Positions 11,556 through 19,040 of a DNA stretch of 33,205 bases are shown piece after piece. The notes beneath the pieces were generated by a model. The model worked only from the letters and a program-made list of their open reading frames with translations, did not search any database and was not told the DNA's origin. How positions within the stretch are numbered: the stretch's first letter is position 1; each line of letters starts with the position of its first letter. Both the position numbers and the translations under genes were made by a program. Source of the DNA: Acidovorax sp. HMWF029 (lineage in GTDB: Bacteria > Pseudomonadota > Gammaproteobacteria > Burkholderiales > Burkholderiaceae_C); the NCBI RefSeq assembly GCF_003060895.1, contig NZ_QAIH01000136.1, forward strand, positions 1,235 through 34,439. Direction: 5' to 3'.

Positions 11556-13310
11556 AGAGACCAGCAGCGAGGCTGGCTCCTCGCCGTCAATCACCTGCTG
11601 CGCCCAGGGCGCGAGCTTGCGGGTGTCGGCGCGCAGCACCTCCTGCTTGATAGCCAGGATCTGTGCGGGGTGCATGGAAAAGCTGCGCAGGCCCAGGCCC
11701 AGCAGCAGGCGCGTCATGGTCACATCGCCCGCCGTTTCACCGCACACACACACGCTCTTGCCCTGGCGCTCGCCCTCGGCGATCACGTCGCCCACCAGGC
11801 GCAGCACGGCGGGGTGCAGCGGGTCGTACAGGTGCGCCACGGCCTCGTCGGCGCGGTCGATGGCCAGGGTGTACTGGATCAGGTCATTGGTGCCGATCGA
11901 GAGAAAGTCGAAATACTTGAGGAAGGTACGCACCATGAGCGCAGCGGCGGGCACTTCGATCATCGCGCCCAGCTGCACAGGGCCGTAGGGCTCGCCGCGC
12001 GCATCCAGCTCGGCGCGAGCCAAATCGACCTGGGCCAGCGTCTGCTGGATCTCGTGCGTGTGCGCGAGCATCGGGAACAGCAGGTTCACCTTGCCATGCG
12101 CCGCCGCACGCAGCACGGCGCGCAGCTGGGTGCGGAACATGGCCGGGTCGGCCAGACTCCAGCGGATGGCGCGCAGGCCCAGGGCTGGGTTCAGGTAGCT
12201 GTCCTTGTGGGCCTTGTTGTCCAACGGTTTGTCGGCGCCCACGTCGATGGTGCGGATGGTGACGGGCAGGCCCTGCATGCCATCGATGGCCTCGCAGTAG
12301 GCGCGGTACTGCTCATCTTCGCCGGGCAGGTTGCCACTTTTGCCCATGAACAGAAACTCGCTGCGGAACAGCCCTACGCCCACCGCGCCCGCGCGGACGG
12401 CGGCGACAGCATCGCCGGGCTGTTCGATGTTGGCCAGCAGCTCGATCTTGTGGCCGTCGATGGTGATGGCGGGCGTGTGGCGCAGGCGCGCCAGGCGTTC
12501 GCGCTCCAGCTCCACCTGTCGCTGGCGAAAGCCGTATTCGGCCAGGATGATGGGCGAGGGATCGACGATCATCACGCCGGCATCGCCGTCGATGATGACC
12601 CAGTCGTCCTGCCGCACCAACTGGCTCGCAGCACGCGCGCCCACCACGGCGGGGATGTCCATGCTGCGCGCCACGATGGCGGTATGGCTGGTCTTGCCGC
12701 CCACGTCGGTCACAAACCCGGCGAACACGCTTTGTTTGAACTGCAGCATGTCGGCGGGCGAGAGGTCGTGTGCCACCAGCACCAGCGGCACATCCACGGT
12801 GTCATCGAGCAGCAGGTCTTGCTGGGTCTTGCGGCGCGGGCTGCTGGCGGGTGGCGCCACGGGGCTGGCCACGCCCTTCATGTGGCGCAGGATGCGCTCG
12901 ACCACCTGTTCGAGGTCGGCCTTGCGCTCGCGCAGGTACTCGTCCTCCATCTCGTCGAACTGGCGCGCAATCACTTCAAGCTGCGTGGTCAGCGCCCACT
13001 CGGCGTTGTACAGGCGCTCGGTGATCCAGTGCTTGACGCCGCCGGTGAGGGCCTCGTCCTGCAGCAGCATCAGGTGCACATCCAGCAGCGCGGTCAGCTC
13101 GTGCGGCGCGTCGGCGGGCATGTCGGTCTGCAGGCGCTGCAGTTCCTCCACCACGGCGTTGCGGCCCTGACGCACGCGCTCAATCTCGCCTTCGACCTGC
13201 GCGGGCTCAACAAAGTAGTGCGCCACATCCACGCGGCTCGATGCCACCAGCACGGCACGGCCGATGGCGATACCGCGTGCGACGGCGAGACCGTGGACGG
13301 AGAAGGTCAT
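11553..13310 (-). CDS. ptsI: PTS enzyme I (phosphoenolpyruvate-protein phosphotransferase)
   Basis: Takes phosphate from phosphoenolpyruvate and passes it to HPr in the cytoplasm. The 585 residues hold the three expected parts: HPr-binding helical domain (about 1-150), the phosphohistidine domain with His209 in GGKTSHTAIVAR (204-215), and the C-terminal PEP-binding barrel with LFRSEFLFMG, the signature SIGTNDLIQYTLAIDR and the conserved Cys in VCVCGETAGD. It is the last gene of the EIIA-HPr-EI set, 50 bp after ptsH. No sugar permease is nearby, so a regulatory role is likely (inference). Confidence 0.96.
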   Translation of the reverse strand: MTFSVHGLAVARGIAIGRAVLVASSRVDVAHYFVEPAQVEGEIERVRQGRNAVVEELQRLQTDMPADAPHELTALLDVHLMLLQDEALTGGVKHWITERLYNAEWALTTQLEVIARQFDEMEDEYLRERKADLEQVVERILRHMKGVASPVAPPASSPRRKTQQDLLLDDTVDVPLVLVAHDLSPADMLQFKQSVFAGFVTDVGGKTSHTAIVARSMDIPAVVGARAASQLVRQDDWVIIDGDAGVMIVDPSPIILAEYGFRQRQVELERERLARLRHTPAITIDGHKIELLANIEQPGDAVAAVRAGAVGVGLFRSEFLFMGKSGNLPGEDEQYRAYCEAIDGMQGLPVTIRTIDVGADKPLDNKAHKDSYLNPALGLRAIRWSLADPAMFRTQLRAVLRAAAHGKVNLLFPMLAHTHEIQQTLAQVDLARAELDARGEPYGPVQLGAMIEVPAAALMVRTFLKYFDFLSIGTNDLIQYTLAIDRADEAVAHLYDPLHPAVLRLVGDVIAEGERQGKSVCVCGETAGDVTMTRLLLGLGLRSFSMHPAQILAIKQEVLRADTRKLAPWAQQVIDGEEPASLLVS

Positions 13311-13360
13311 GGTGGTGTCAAGTGTTCAACGGGGTCAGCGAAAGCGAGGGCTTGGCAGTG

Positions 13361-13630
13361 TCACTCACCCTCGCCAAATTTGTCTGCAATCAGTGCGAGC
13401 AGGGCATCCATGGCCTCCTGCTCGCGGTCGCCGCTGGTTTCCAGCTCCACCTCGGAGCCCAACCCGGCGGCCAGCATCATCACGCCCATGATGCTTTTGG
13501 CGTTGATGCGGCGGTCGCCACGGCTCATGAATACATCGCAGGGGAAGCTGCCAGCCAGCTTGGTGAGCTTGGCCGATGCGCGGGCGTGCAGGCCCAGTTT
13601 ATTGCTGATGGTCGTACGTGTCTTGATCAT
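13361..13630 (-). CDS. ptsH: Phosphocarrier protein HPr
   Basis: Carries phosphate from enzyme I to EIIA. The 89-residue protein has the active-site His15 in LGLHARAS and the regulatory Ser46 in NAKSIMGVMML, the site phosphorylated by HPr kinase in organisms that have one. The length is typical. The ATG at 13630 lies inside the end of the EIIA gene and I see no good ribosome site before it, so translation is probably coupled to EIIA. Confidence 0.96.
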   Translation of the reverse strand: MIKTRTTISNKLGLHARASAKLTKLAGSFPCDVFMSRGDRRINAKSIMGVMMLAAGLGSEVELETSGDREQEAMDALLALIADKFGEGE

Positions 13631-14057
13631 GTCTGTGACGGCGGTTCTGGTTCTGTGGCGCGGAAATGGCTACCTGCATCACCCCTTGGGTGCCCCCCAC
13701 CACCGCGCGGCTGACCACGGAGTCGAGGGGTTCGGCCCGGTAGCTCACGGCGCGCAGCAGCATGGGCAAGTTGGCTCCTGTGACCAGGCGCGAGCGCACG
13801 CCGTCCACCAGGCGCTGCGCCACGTTGCACGGTGTGGCGCCAAACACATCGGTCAGCACCAGGGTGGAATCGGTGCCCAGCTGCTCCAGCAGGATGCGGG
13901 CCTGGGCCAGCGACTCTTCGGGCGGCTGGTTGGGTTGCACATCCAGCGCGGCCACGCTGTCGCCACAGTCGGCAAACACGTGCAGGGCACATTCGCGCAG
14001 CGCATGGGCCAGCGGGGCATGGGCAATGATGAGGATGCTGGTGGAGCTCATGGTCAT
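13599..14057 (-). CDS. PTS mannose-type EIIA domain protein
   Basis: The 152-residue product is a stand-alone EIIA of the mannose/fructose family (ManX-like). The phospho-accepting His is His13 in LIIAHAPLAHAL, and VLTDVFGATPCNVAQRL is the second family signature. The C-terminal tail after about 130 is polar and His/Arg-rich and is encoded by the 32 bases that overlap ptsH. ATG codons at 14057 and 14051 are both possible starts. With ptsH and ptsI it forms an incomplete phosphorelay typical of beta-proteobacteria, where EIIA is thought to act as a signalling output. Confidence 0.9.
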   Translation of the reverse strand: MTMSSTSILIIAHAPLAHALRECALHVFADCGDSVAALDVQPNQPPEESLAQARILLEQLGTDSTLVLTDVFGATPCNVAQRLVDGVRSRLVTGANLPMLLRAVSYRAEPLDSVVSRAVVGGTQGVMQVAISAPQNQNRRHRHDQDTYDHQQ

Positions 14058-14137
14058 GACTTACGCAAAGCGGGGCATCAACAGGTCGTGTGTCGCAAGA
14101 GCGCGGCCCGTTATTTCATCGGCATTTGCGCAAGTCT

Positions 14138-15403
14138 TCATGGTGTGGAGGTTGGCAGCACATTATGGCGCCGCCCCCGCTGCTGGAACCACACATAGGC
14201 GCCCGCGTTGCACACCAGGTACACCGCCATCGCCGCCTGGAACGCGGGCACCGTGGCAAGCCCTGCGCCCGCAAAGGCATCGACGGCCAAGCCGATGCCC
14301 CACTGCACCACGAACACGCCAACAAAAATCACCAGGTTGTAGGCCGACAGCGCACGCCCCGCCAGCGCCTGCGGGAACGCCATGGCCACGGCGGGCTGCG
14401 ACAACGACACAAAGGTGCACGACACGCAGAAGAGCGCCCAGGCCCCGCCCCCGGCTTGCGGCCCGGCCACGATGATGCCCAGCAGCACGATCGAGCACAG
14501 CGGCAACCCCCAGGCCATGAGCCTGTCGGCACCAAAACCCTTGCGCAACAGCCAGGGATTGAGCATGCCCCAGGTCCAGAAGGTGCACAGCATGGACACA
14601 TTGATCCAGAACAGTCCGGTAGCCGCCTCCAGAGCGGTGTAGCCCGCCACACGCTGCATCCACGGCCCGGCCCACAGGGTCTGCATCGCCACCATGCCGC
14701 CGTAGCAGAAGAACCCCAGTGGCGCGAGGCGTTGGAAGTAAGGGTGGCGCCACACCACGCCATAACCCTGGGGCACGGCCTCAGCAGCACTGGATTCAGC
14801 CTTCGCCTGCGTCGCCGGCCCCCAGCCGGGCACCCAGAGGGCTATCACCACCATCGACAGCGCAATCAGCACCGCCAGCCCCCAGAACAGCGGGCGCCAG
14901 CCCACCAGCGGCAAGGCCCATTGCACCGGAAGTGTGGACGCCACCATGCCCAGCGAGCCGGTCATCAGCATCCACGAATTCGCCCGCATCTGGGCCACAG
15001 GGTCCAGCCAACGCCGGTAGCCCGTGAGCGGCGCCATCAGGCAAGCGCTGACACCCGCGCCACACAACACGCGCCCTGCCAGCAGCCCCGAAAACCCGGT
15101 GGCCGCCGAGAACACCAGGCTGCCCACCACGGCCACGCCCAGAAACCCCAGCGCAACCTTTTTGGGCCCGTGGCGGTCCAGCCAGGTGCCCAACGGCAGC
15201 TGCGTGGCCGAAAAGCCCAGAAAGTAGCCCCCGGCCAGCAGCCCCAGGTCACGCGCCTGCAGCGCAAACTCAGCCGCCAGCGTGGGCGCCAGCGTGGCCG
15301 TCACCGCCCGCACCAAAGCGGACAAGAAGTAGGCAAACGCAAAGGCCAGAAAAACAATGACGGCAGAGCGCCGCGACAACACGCCGCACGACACGCTGCT
15401 CAT
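14138..15403 (-). CDS. Major facilitator superfamily transporter
   Basis: The 421-residue protein has about twelve hydrophobic helices in two halves with a charged middle loop (about 195-215). The MFS loop 2-3 signature is present as GTWLDRHGPKKVALG. It most resembles proton-linked small-molecule transporters, but the substrate is unknown. The frame is open 37 codons further upstream, but those codons overlap the upstream lipoprotein gene and are not membrane-like. The ATG at 15403 overlaps that gene's TGA (ATGA), the usual sign of translational coupling. A gap of 80 bp follows before the EIIA gene. Confidence 0.88.
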   Translation of the reverse strand: MSSVSCGVLSRRSAVIVFLAFAFAYFLSALVRAVTATLAPTLAAEFALQARDLGLLAGGYFLGFSATQLPLGTWLDRHGPKKVALGFLGVAVVGSLVFSAATGFSGLLAGRVLCGAGVSACLMAPLTGYRRWLDPVAQMRANSWMLMTGSLGMVASTLPVQWALPLVGWRPLFWGLAVLIALSMVVIALWVPGWGPATQAKAESSAAEAVPQGYGVVWRHPYFQRLAPLGFFCYGGMVAMQTLWAGPWMQRVAGYTALEAATGLFWINVSMLCTFWTWGMLNPWLLRKGFGADRLMAWGLPLCSIVLLGIIVAGPQAGGGAWALFCVSCTFVSLSQPAVAMAFPQALAGRALSAYNLVIFVGVFVVQWGIGLAVDAFAGAGLATVPAFQAAMAVYLVCNAGAYVWFQQRGRRHNVLPTSTP

Positions 15404-15933
15404 GGCAGCGCCAGGCCGGCAAAAAATTGCTCGGCCACCTCGGCGCGGGGCTTCTGGCTGTAGACCACCGCGTGGAACAGTCGCACCTCGGGGCCCGCCG
15501 CGCGCGCAAACCACACGGCCTGCGCCGTGACCGCCGAGCCATCGGCCCGCTGGCCCTGGACTGCAGTGCGCAACGATTGCGGTAGCGGCAAGGCGCCGCG
15601 CGGTGTGTAGGGGGTGTCGGCCGCCGAGGTGGCTGCCTGCGGCCCCAGGCGCGCGAGCACCGCCGCGCGCCAGTGGGTGAGCGCCGCGCCCACCTGGGCC
15701 GGATCGGCCAGTGCCGCGTGAGACACCGCAAACGTCGCGCCATCGGCATCGCAGCCCACCATGGCCAGCGCCACAGGCGCCCCGGCCAGTTCCACCGTGC
15801 GGGTGGCCTGGTCGGGCTTGCAGGGCAGCGTGATGGTGAGGCCCGCCTCGGGCAGGGGCACGGTGCGCCAGTTCAGCGCGGGGCTGCAGCCCGCCAGCAG
15901 CAGGGCCAGCGCCCCGGTCAATGTCCTATGCAT
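15400..15933 (-). CDS. Putative lipoprotein of unknown function
   Basis: The 177-residue product begins MHRTLTGALALLLAGCS, a short signal peptide with a lipobox (LAGC, Cys16), so it is probably an acylated lipoprotein. The remainder looks like a small soluble domain with alternating strands (TLPCKPDQATRTVEL, AMVGCDADGATFAVSHA) and an amphipathic C-terminal part. I do not recognise a named family. The frame is open upstream to 16296, but that part runs antisense through tlpA and has no signal. The stop overlaps the MFS start by four bases, suggesting shared expression. Confidence 0.75.
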   Translation of the reverse strand: MHRTLTGALALLLAGCSPALNWRTVPLPEAGLTITLPCKPDQATRTVELAGAPVALAMVGCDADGATFAVSHAALADPAQVGAALTHWRAAVLARLGPQAATSAADTPYTPRGALPLPQSLRTAVQGQRADGSAVTAQAVWFARAAGPEVRLFHAVVYSQKPRAEVAEQFFAGLALP

Positions 15934-16069
15934 CGGCCCATTATCGACAGAGCGTCGGCAGAGCGGCCCGAACTTTTGCTGCGGGGCCGACTCGACCCCC
16001 TGGGCCAGCCCTCCGGCACAATGCCGGGTGGGCCTCAGAGGCTCGTTCTTTCTGGATGATGGTGAAACC

Positions 16070-16573
16070 ATGGCGATCAAGCATTGGGCAGCAGGTGTGG
16101 CAGTGGCAGCGTTTGCGGCCGTGGGCGCGTACGTGTACCTGGACACGGGCCGCGCCGAAGCGCCCGCATCGACCTTTGTGCTGCTGGATGGCTCCAGCCA
16201 ATCCACCGCCGACCTGAAGGGCAAGGTCACCCTGGTGAACTTCTGGGCCACGAGCTGCACCACCTGCGTGGCTGAGATGCCCGAGATCGTTGCCACCTAC
16301 AACAAGTACAACGCCAAAGGGTTTGAGACCCTGGCCGTGGCCATGAGCTACGACCCGCCCAGCTACGTAGTCAACTTTGCCGAAACGCGCAAGCTGCCCT
16401 TCAAGGTGGCCATCGACAACACCGGCGCCGTGGCCAAGGCCTGGGGCGATGTGCGCCTGACGCCCTCGACCTTCATCGTCAACAAGCGCGGCGAGATCGT
16501 GAAAACCTACGTGGGTGCGCCCAATTTCCCTGAGCTGCACCAGCTCATCGAGAAGCTGCTGGCGGAGACCTGA
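16070..16573 (+). CDS. TlpA-like thioredoxin-fold thiol-disulfide oxidoreductase
   Basis: The 167-residue protein has an N-terminal membrane anchor or signal (about 7-24) and a periplasmic thioredoxin fold with the active site WATSCTTC (Cys63, Cys66) and the cis-Pro loop in LTPSTFIV. Family members (TlpA/ResA/CcmG type) keep cytochrome c or other exported cysteines reduced. The CTTC active site is unusual; WCPPC is the common form. GGTGAA precedes the ATG. Cytochrome genes lie just downstream, which fits a role in heme protein maturation, but this is inference. Confidence 0.88.
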   Translation: MAIKHWAAGVAVAAFAAVGAYVYLDTGRAEAPASTFVLLDGSSQSTADLKGKVTLVNFWATSCTTCVAEMPEIVATYNKYNAKGFETLAVAMSYDPPSYVVNFAETRKLPFKVAIDNTGAVAKAWGDVRLTPSTFIVNKRGEIVKTYVGAPNFPELHQLIEKLLAET

Positions 16574-16595
16574 GCCACCGCCAAACGCCAAAAAC

Positions 16596-16627
16596 AAAAG
16601 GCTGATTTCGTACGAAATCAGCCTTTT
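16596..16627 (+). terminator. Terminator after the TlpA-like gene
   Basis: A perfect 32-base palindrome: the arm AAAAGGCTGATTTCGT at 16596-16611 is followed directly by its reverse complement at 16612-16627. It lies 22 bases after the stop codon, with an A run before it and a T run at its end, as for a bidirectional intrinsic terminator. Confidence 0.8.
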
Positions 16628-16637
16628 GCGCTTTCCT

Positions 16638-16668
16638 GACAAGCGTTAGAAGCTATCCATTTTTCAGA
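16638..16668. repeat. Short intergenic repeat, family A (copy 2, partial)
   Basis: The stretch beginning GACAAGCGTTAGAAGC and running through AGCTATCCATTTTTCAG resembles one half of the family A element seen at 11499, 18696 and 31951 (AAGCG...AGCTAT..ATTTT). It lies directly after the tlpA terminator. From here to about 16763 there is no gene and nothing else I can name. Confidence 0.45.
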
Positions 16669-16763
16669 ATGACTCCGCAACTGGCGCGGCCCAGAGCAGC
16701 GGACGCCGTGCAAGGGCCGCCACGTCGCGTGGGCGGCGCTTCGCATGCGTGCCCTGGCGTCGT

Positions 16764-16832
16764 CCCCCTTCCCGAATCGCTCAGCGATTCGAGACAAGGG
16801 GGAAGCGGCGCAGCCGCTCAGGGGGTCGCCCC
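16764..16832 (-). repeat. Structured 3'-proximal repeat, family B (copy 1); likely terminator
   Basis: Immediately after the cytochrome c' stop codon, three nested or adjacent hairpins occur: GGGG/CCCC (16822-16832), AGCGGC/GCCGCT (16804-16818), and a long stem in which CCCCCTT (16764-16770) pairs with AAGGGGG (16796-16802) and encloses CGAATCGCT/AGCGATTCG (16773-16791). No U run follows. A similar block (CTCAGGGGG next to AAGCG and GGAAG) occurs at 29991-30022 after dacA. Confidence 0.6.
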
Positions 16833-17288
16833 TTATTTCGCACGATAGCTGTCGTGGCAGGCCTTGCAGGTGCCTGCAGCAGCGCCAAACGCGGTCTTGA
16901 GGTTGTCGAGGTTGCCCGTCTTGGCGGCAGCGGCCAACTTGACCGACTCGGCCTGCAGCTTGTCGGAATGCTCCTTGAACTTGGCCTGCTCCGTCCAGAT
17001 CTCCGGCAGCGCCTTGGTGGGAGCGCCCTTGTCCGTGCCCGCGCCAAAACCGGCCCAGGGCAGCTTGGCCATTTCGGCCACCACTTCTGCGTTCTCCTGC
17101 GCGGCCTTGGCGTCAAACGGCACGCGGCCATTGGCCATTGCGCCCAGGCGGCCGAAATGCTGGCCCATCACGAAGAACGCGCTTTGGCGGTATTTGATGG
17201 CGTCCTCGGCCTTGGCAAACTGGGCCGAGGCGGGGGCCGACACGGTCAGCGTGGCAGCGGCAAGGGCAAATGCGGCAAGTGCTTTCAT
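16833..17288 (-). CDS. Cytochrome c' (class II c-type cytochrome)
   Basis: Periplasmic four-helix-bundle cytochrome. The 151-residue precursor has a signal peptide (MKALAAFALAAATLTVSAPA, likely cut after ASA at 22) and the heme site near the C-terminus, CKACH with Cys141, Cys144 and His145, as in cytochrome c'/c556. Roles known in the family include NO and CO binding and electron transfer; the actual role here is unknown. AGGAAA precedes the ATG at 17288. The frame stays open upstream, but those residues lack a signal. It is divergent from a b-type cytochrome gene. Confidence 0.92.
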   Translation of the reverse strand: MKALAAFALAAATLTVSAPASAQFAKAEDAIKYRQSAFFVMGQHFGRLGAMANGRVPFDAKAAQENAEVVAEMAKLPWAGFGAGTDKGAPTKALPEIWTEQAKFKEHSDKLQAESVKLAAAAKTGNLDNLKTAFGAAAGTCKACHDSYRAK

Positions 17289-17435
17289 GGGAAATTTCCT
17301 TTTTCGTGGGGTGGGCGCCCACCTTGGGGCCCGCTGGCAGTATGCCGCGTCAGACCTTTTTTCGCATGGCCAGGGCACTTCCGGCCGCGCGTGGCCTCAT
17401 TCACAATGCGTCCATCTCCGCTCGCCTTCACTGCC
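17289..17435. promoter_or_regulatory. Divergent intergenic region between cytochrome c' and cytochrome b genes
   Basis: This 147-bp gap must hold promoters for both genes. It contains a 12-base palindrome GTGGGCGCCCAC at 17311-17322, which could be a protein-binding site or simple GC-rich symmetry. I could not assign -35/-10 boxes with confidence. Confidence 0.35.
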
Positions 17436-18116
17436 ATGACGCCACACACCGTACGCATCTGGGATCTTCCCACCCGCATCTTTCACTGGGCCCTGGCCAC
17501 CTGCGTGGTGGGGCTGGTCATCACCGCCAAGGTGGGCGGCAACGCCATGGAATGGCACTTTCGCCTGGGCTACGCAGTGCTGGCGCTCCTGGTGTTCCGG
17601 GTGGTCTGGGGGCTTGTCGGCGGACGCTGGTCGCGCTTCTCGGCTTTTCTCTACTCACCCGCTCGACTGTTGCGCTACCTGCGCGGCAACGCCCACCCCG
17701 AAGACAATGTCGGGCACAGCCCGCTGGGGGCGCTGTCGGTATTTGCATTGCTGGCGGTGCTGGGCGCGCAGGTGGGCACCGGCCTGCTGAGCGACGATGA
17801 AATCGCTTTTGCGGGGCCGCTCACACGTTTTGTCTCCAACGCCGTGGTAGGCCAGGCGACGGGTTACCACAAGGAAATCGGGCAGTACCTCGTGCTCGGC
17901 CTTGTTGCACTGCATGTACTGGCTGTGTTGTTTTATGTGACCGTGCGCAAACACACCCTGGTGCGGCCCATGCTGGGCGGCGACAAGGCTCTGCCCGAGC
18001 CCGCCGCCCCCTCGCGCGACGACGCGCTGAGCCGCGCCCTGGCGCTGCTGGTGCTGGCCGGCAGCGTGGGACTGGCCTGGTGGGTCTCGTCACTGGCCAT
18101 GGCGGCGGGGTTCTGA
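17436..18116 (+). CDS. Cytochrome b561-type diheme membrane protein
   Basis: The 226-residue protein has four main hydrophobic helices plus a C-terminal one, with His residues placed as heme ligands in the bacterial b561/Ni-hydrogenase b family: RIFHWALA, MEWHFRLGYA, TGYHKEIGQYL and ALHVLAVLFY. Such proteins pass electrons between quinol and periplasmic c-type partners. The start MTPHTVRIWDLPTRIFHW fits the family; an in-frame ATG at 17406 is an alternative. The divergent cytochrome c' is a plausible redox partner (context inference). Confidence 0.88.
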   Translation: MTPHTVRIWDLPTRIFHWALATCVVGLVITAKVGGNAMEWHFRLGYAVLALLVFRVVWGLVGGRWSRFSAFLYSPARLLRYLRGNAHPEDNVGHSPLGALSVFALLAVLGAQVGTGLLSDDEIAFAGPLTRFVSNAVVGQATGYHKEIGQYLVLGLVALHVLAVLFYVTVRKHTLVRPMLGGDKALPEPAAPSRDDALSRALALLVLAGSVGLAWWVSSLAMAAGF

Positions 18117-18162
18117 CGGGCTGCTCTAAGGACGACCTCGCTACACTGCGGCTTCCATCGTT

Positions 18163-18669
18163 TTGCCCCCTCGCGTTTTGGACAAGCCTTCCATCACCCT
18201 GCGAACCCCCAGCACCCCTGCCGAGCTGGACGCCGTGCGCGACATCTTCCGGGAATACGCCAGCACTCTGGGCGTAGACCTGTGTTTTCAAGGCTTCGAC
18301 GCCGAGCTCGCACAGCTGCCTGGCGACTACGCCGAGCCACGCGGCGCCCTGCTGGTGGCCGAAGTCGAAGGCGCCGTGGCCGGCTGCTGCGCGCTGCGCC
18401 CCCTGGACACCGCCGACTACCCCAATGCCAGCGAGATGAAGCGCCTGTTTGTGCGCAAGGCGTTTCGCGGTTTTGGCCTGGGACGCGAACTCGCTGAGGC
18501 CATGCTGGACCGCGCCCGGCAGGCCGGTTATGCCTGTGTCCTGCTCGACACATTGGACGACATGGAATCCGCCCGCGCGCTTTACACCGACCTGGGGTTT
18601 GAGGAGATTCCCCCTTACTACCACAACCCCATTGCCGGGGCGCATTACCTCAAGGTCGATATTTTTTGA
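18163..18669 (+). CDS. GNAT-family N-acetyltransferase
   Basis: Predicted acetyl-CoA-dependent acyltransferase, up to 168 residues. The acetyl-CoA loop is seen in MKRLFVRKAFRGFGLGREL (R-x-x-G-x-G type) and motif B in LDTLDDMESARALYTDLGF. The substrate is unknown. No ATG is available after the in-frame stop at 18127; TTG at 18163 and TTG at 18178 are the candidate starts, and neither has a clear ribosome site, so the start is uncertain. It lies 46 bp after the b561 gene on the same strand. Confidence 0.82.
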   Translation: MPPRVLDKPSITLRTPSTPAELDAVRDIFREYASTLGVDLCFQGFDAELAQLPGDYAEPRGALLVAEVEGAVAGCCALRPLDTADYPNASEMKRLFVRKAFRGFGLGRELAEAMLDRARQAGYACVLLDTLDDMESARALYTDLGFEEIPPYYHNPIAGAHYLKVDIF

Positions 18670-18695
18670 GCCTTTTTTCGACGTCCCCGCGCACC

Positions 18696-18732
18696 CCATA
18701 AGCATTAATTGCTATTATTTTAATAGCAAATG
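18696..18732. repeat. Short intergenic repeat, family A (copy 3), with stem-loop
   Basis: CCATAAGCATTAATTGC is followed by a perfect hairpin: TTGCTATTA at 18709-18717 pairs with TAATAGCAA at 18721-18729 around a TTT loop. The ATAAGC...GCTATTA..TTAATAGC order matches copies elsewhere in the window. It lies about 27 bases after the GNAT stop codon and is far richer in AT than the surroundings. Confidence 0.55.
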
Positions 18733-18987
18733 GCAGCTCACAGTGGCCAGACGCCAAGCATGTCGAGCCTGTACAGGCTTGGGCCGTGCGGCAGCCCCAC
18801 GGGGTTTTCCCCCTAATGTGGTTTTGCACGCTTGACAGCACAGTTTGTGGCCAAACGCGCCGAACGCACGCGCCTGAAGGGAGAAGTCCACTGGGCTGGC
18901 CAGTGACTGGCACCGGTGCGCAAGGACAAGATCCTGCTGCTGTTCGATGCCATCCGATTCTGGGACGCTCCTTAACGTGAAATCACC

Positions 18988-19022
18988 TCATGGTCAGGGT
19001 GGCTCTGCCACCCTGACCATGA
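18988..19022 (-). terminator. Stem-loop after the peroxiredoxin gene
   Basis: TCATGGTCAGGGTGG (18988-19002) pairs perfectly with CCACCCTGACCATGA (19008-19022) around the loop CTCTG. It lies 18 bases beyond the peroxiredoxin stop codon. There is no T run on either strand, so it may terminate weakly or mainly protect the 3' end of the transcript. Confidence 0.6.
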
Positions 19023-19040
19023 AACTAAGGACAACGGAAC

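Larger units (their letters stand above)
18670..19040. other. Gene-free stretch of about 370 bases
   Basis: It holds a family A repeat with a hairpin (18696-18732), then about 250 bases without a supported gene, then a stem-loop (18988-19022). One forward frame has two short open segments, 18817-18903 and 18907-18972, split by a TGA at 18904-18906. They read partly like protein (FVAKRAERTRLKGEVHW, then KDKILLLFDAIRFWDAP), which suggests a decayed gene, but I do not recognise it. Confidence 0.5.

Noticed and set aside
11670-14198. Open reading frame of 842 codons on the + strand over ptsI, ptsH and EIIA
   Set aside because: Antisense shadow; the opposite strand has complete catalytic motifs for EI, HPr and EIIA.
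15934-16296. Upstream extension of the lipoprotein frame
   Set aside because: It is antisense to the TlpA-like gene and would bury the lipoprotein signal peptide in the middle of the protein.
16749-17435. Long upstream extension of the cytochrome b561 frame
   Set aside because: It runs antisense through the cytochrome c' gene, which has a signal peptide and a CKACH heme site; the membrane protein starts cleanly at MTPHTVRIW.
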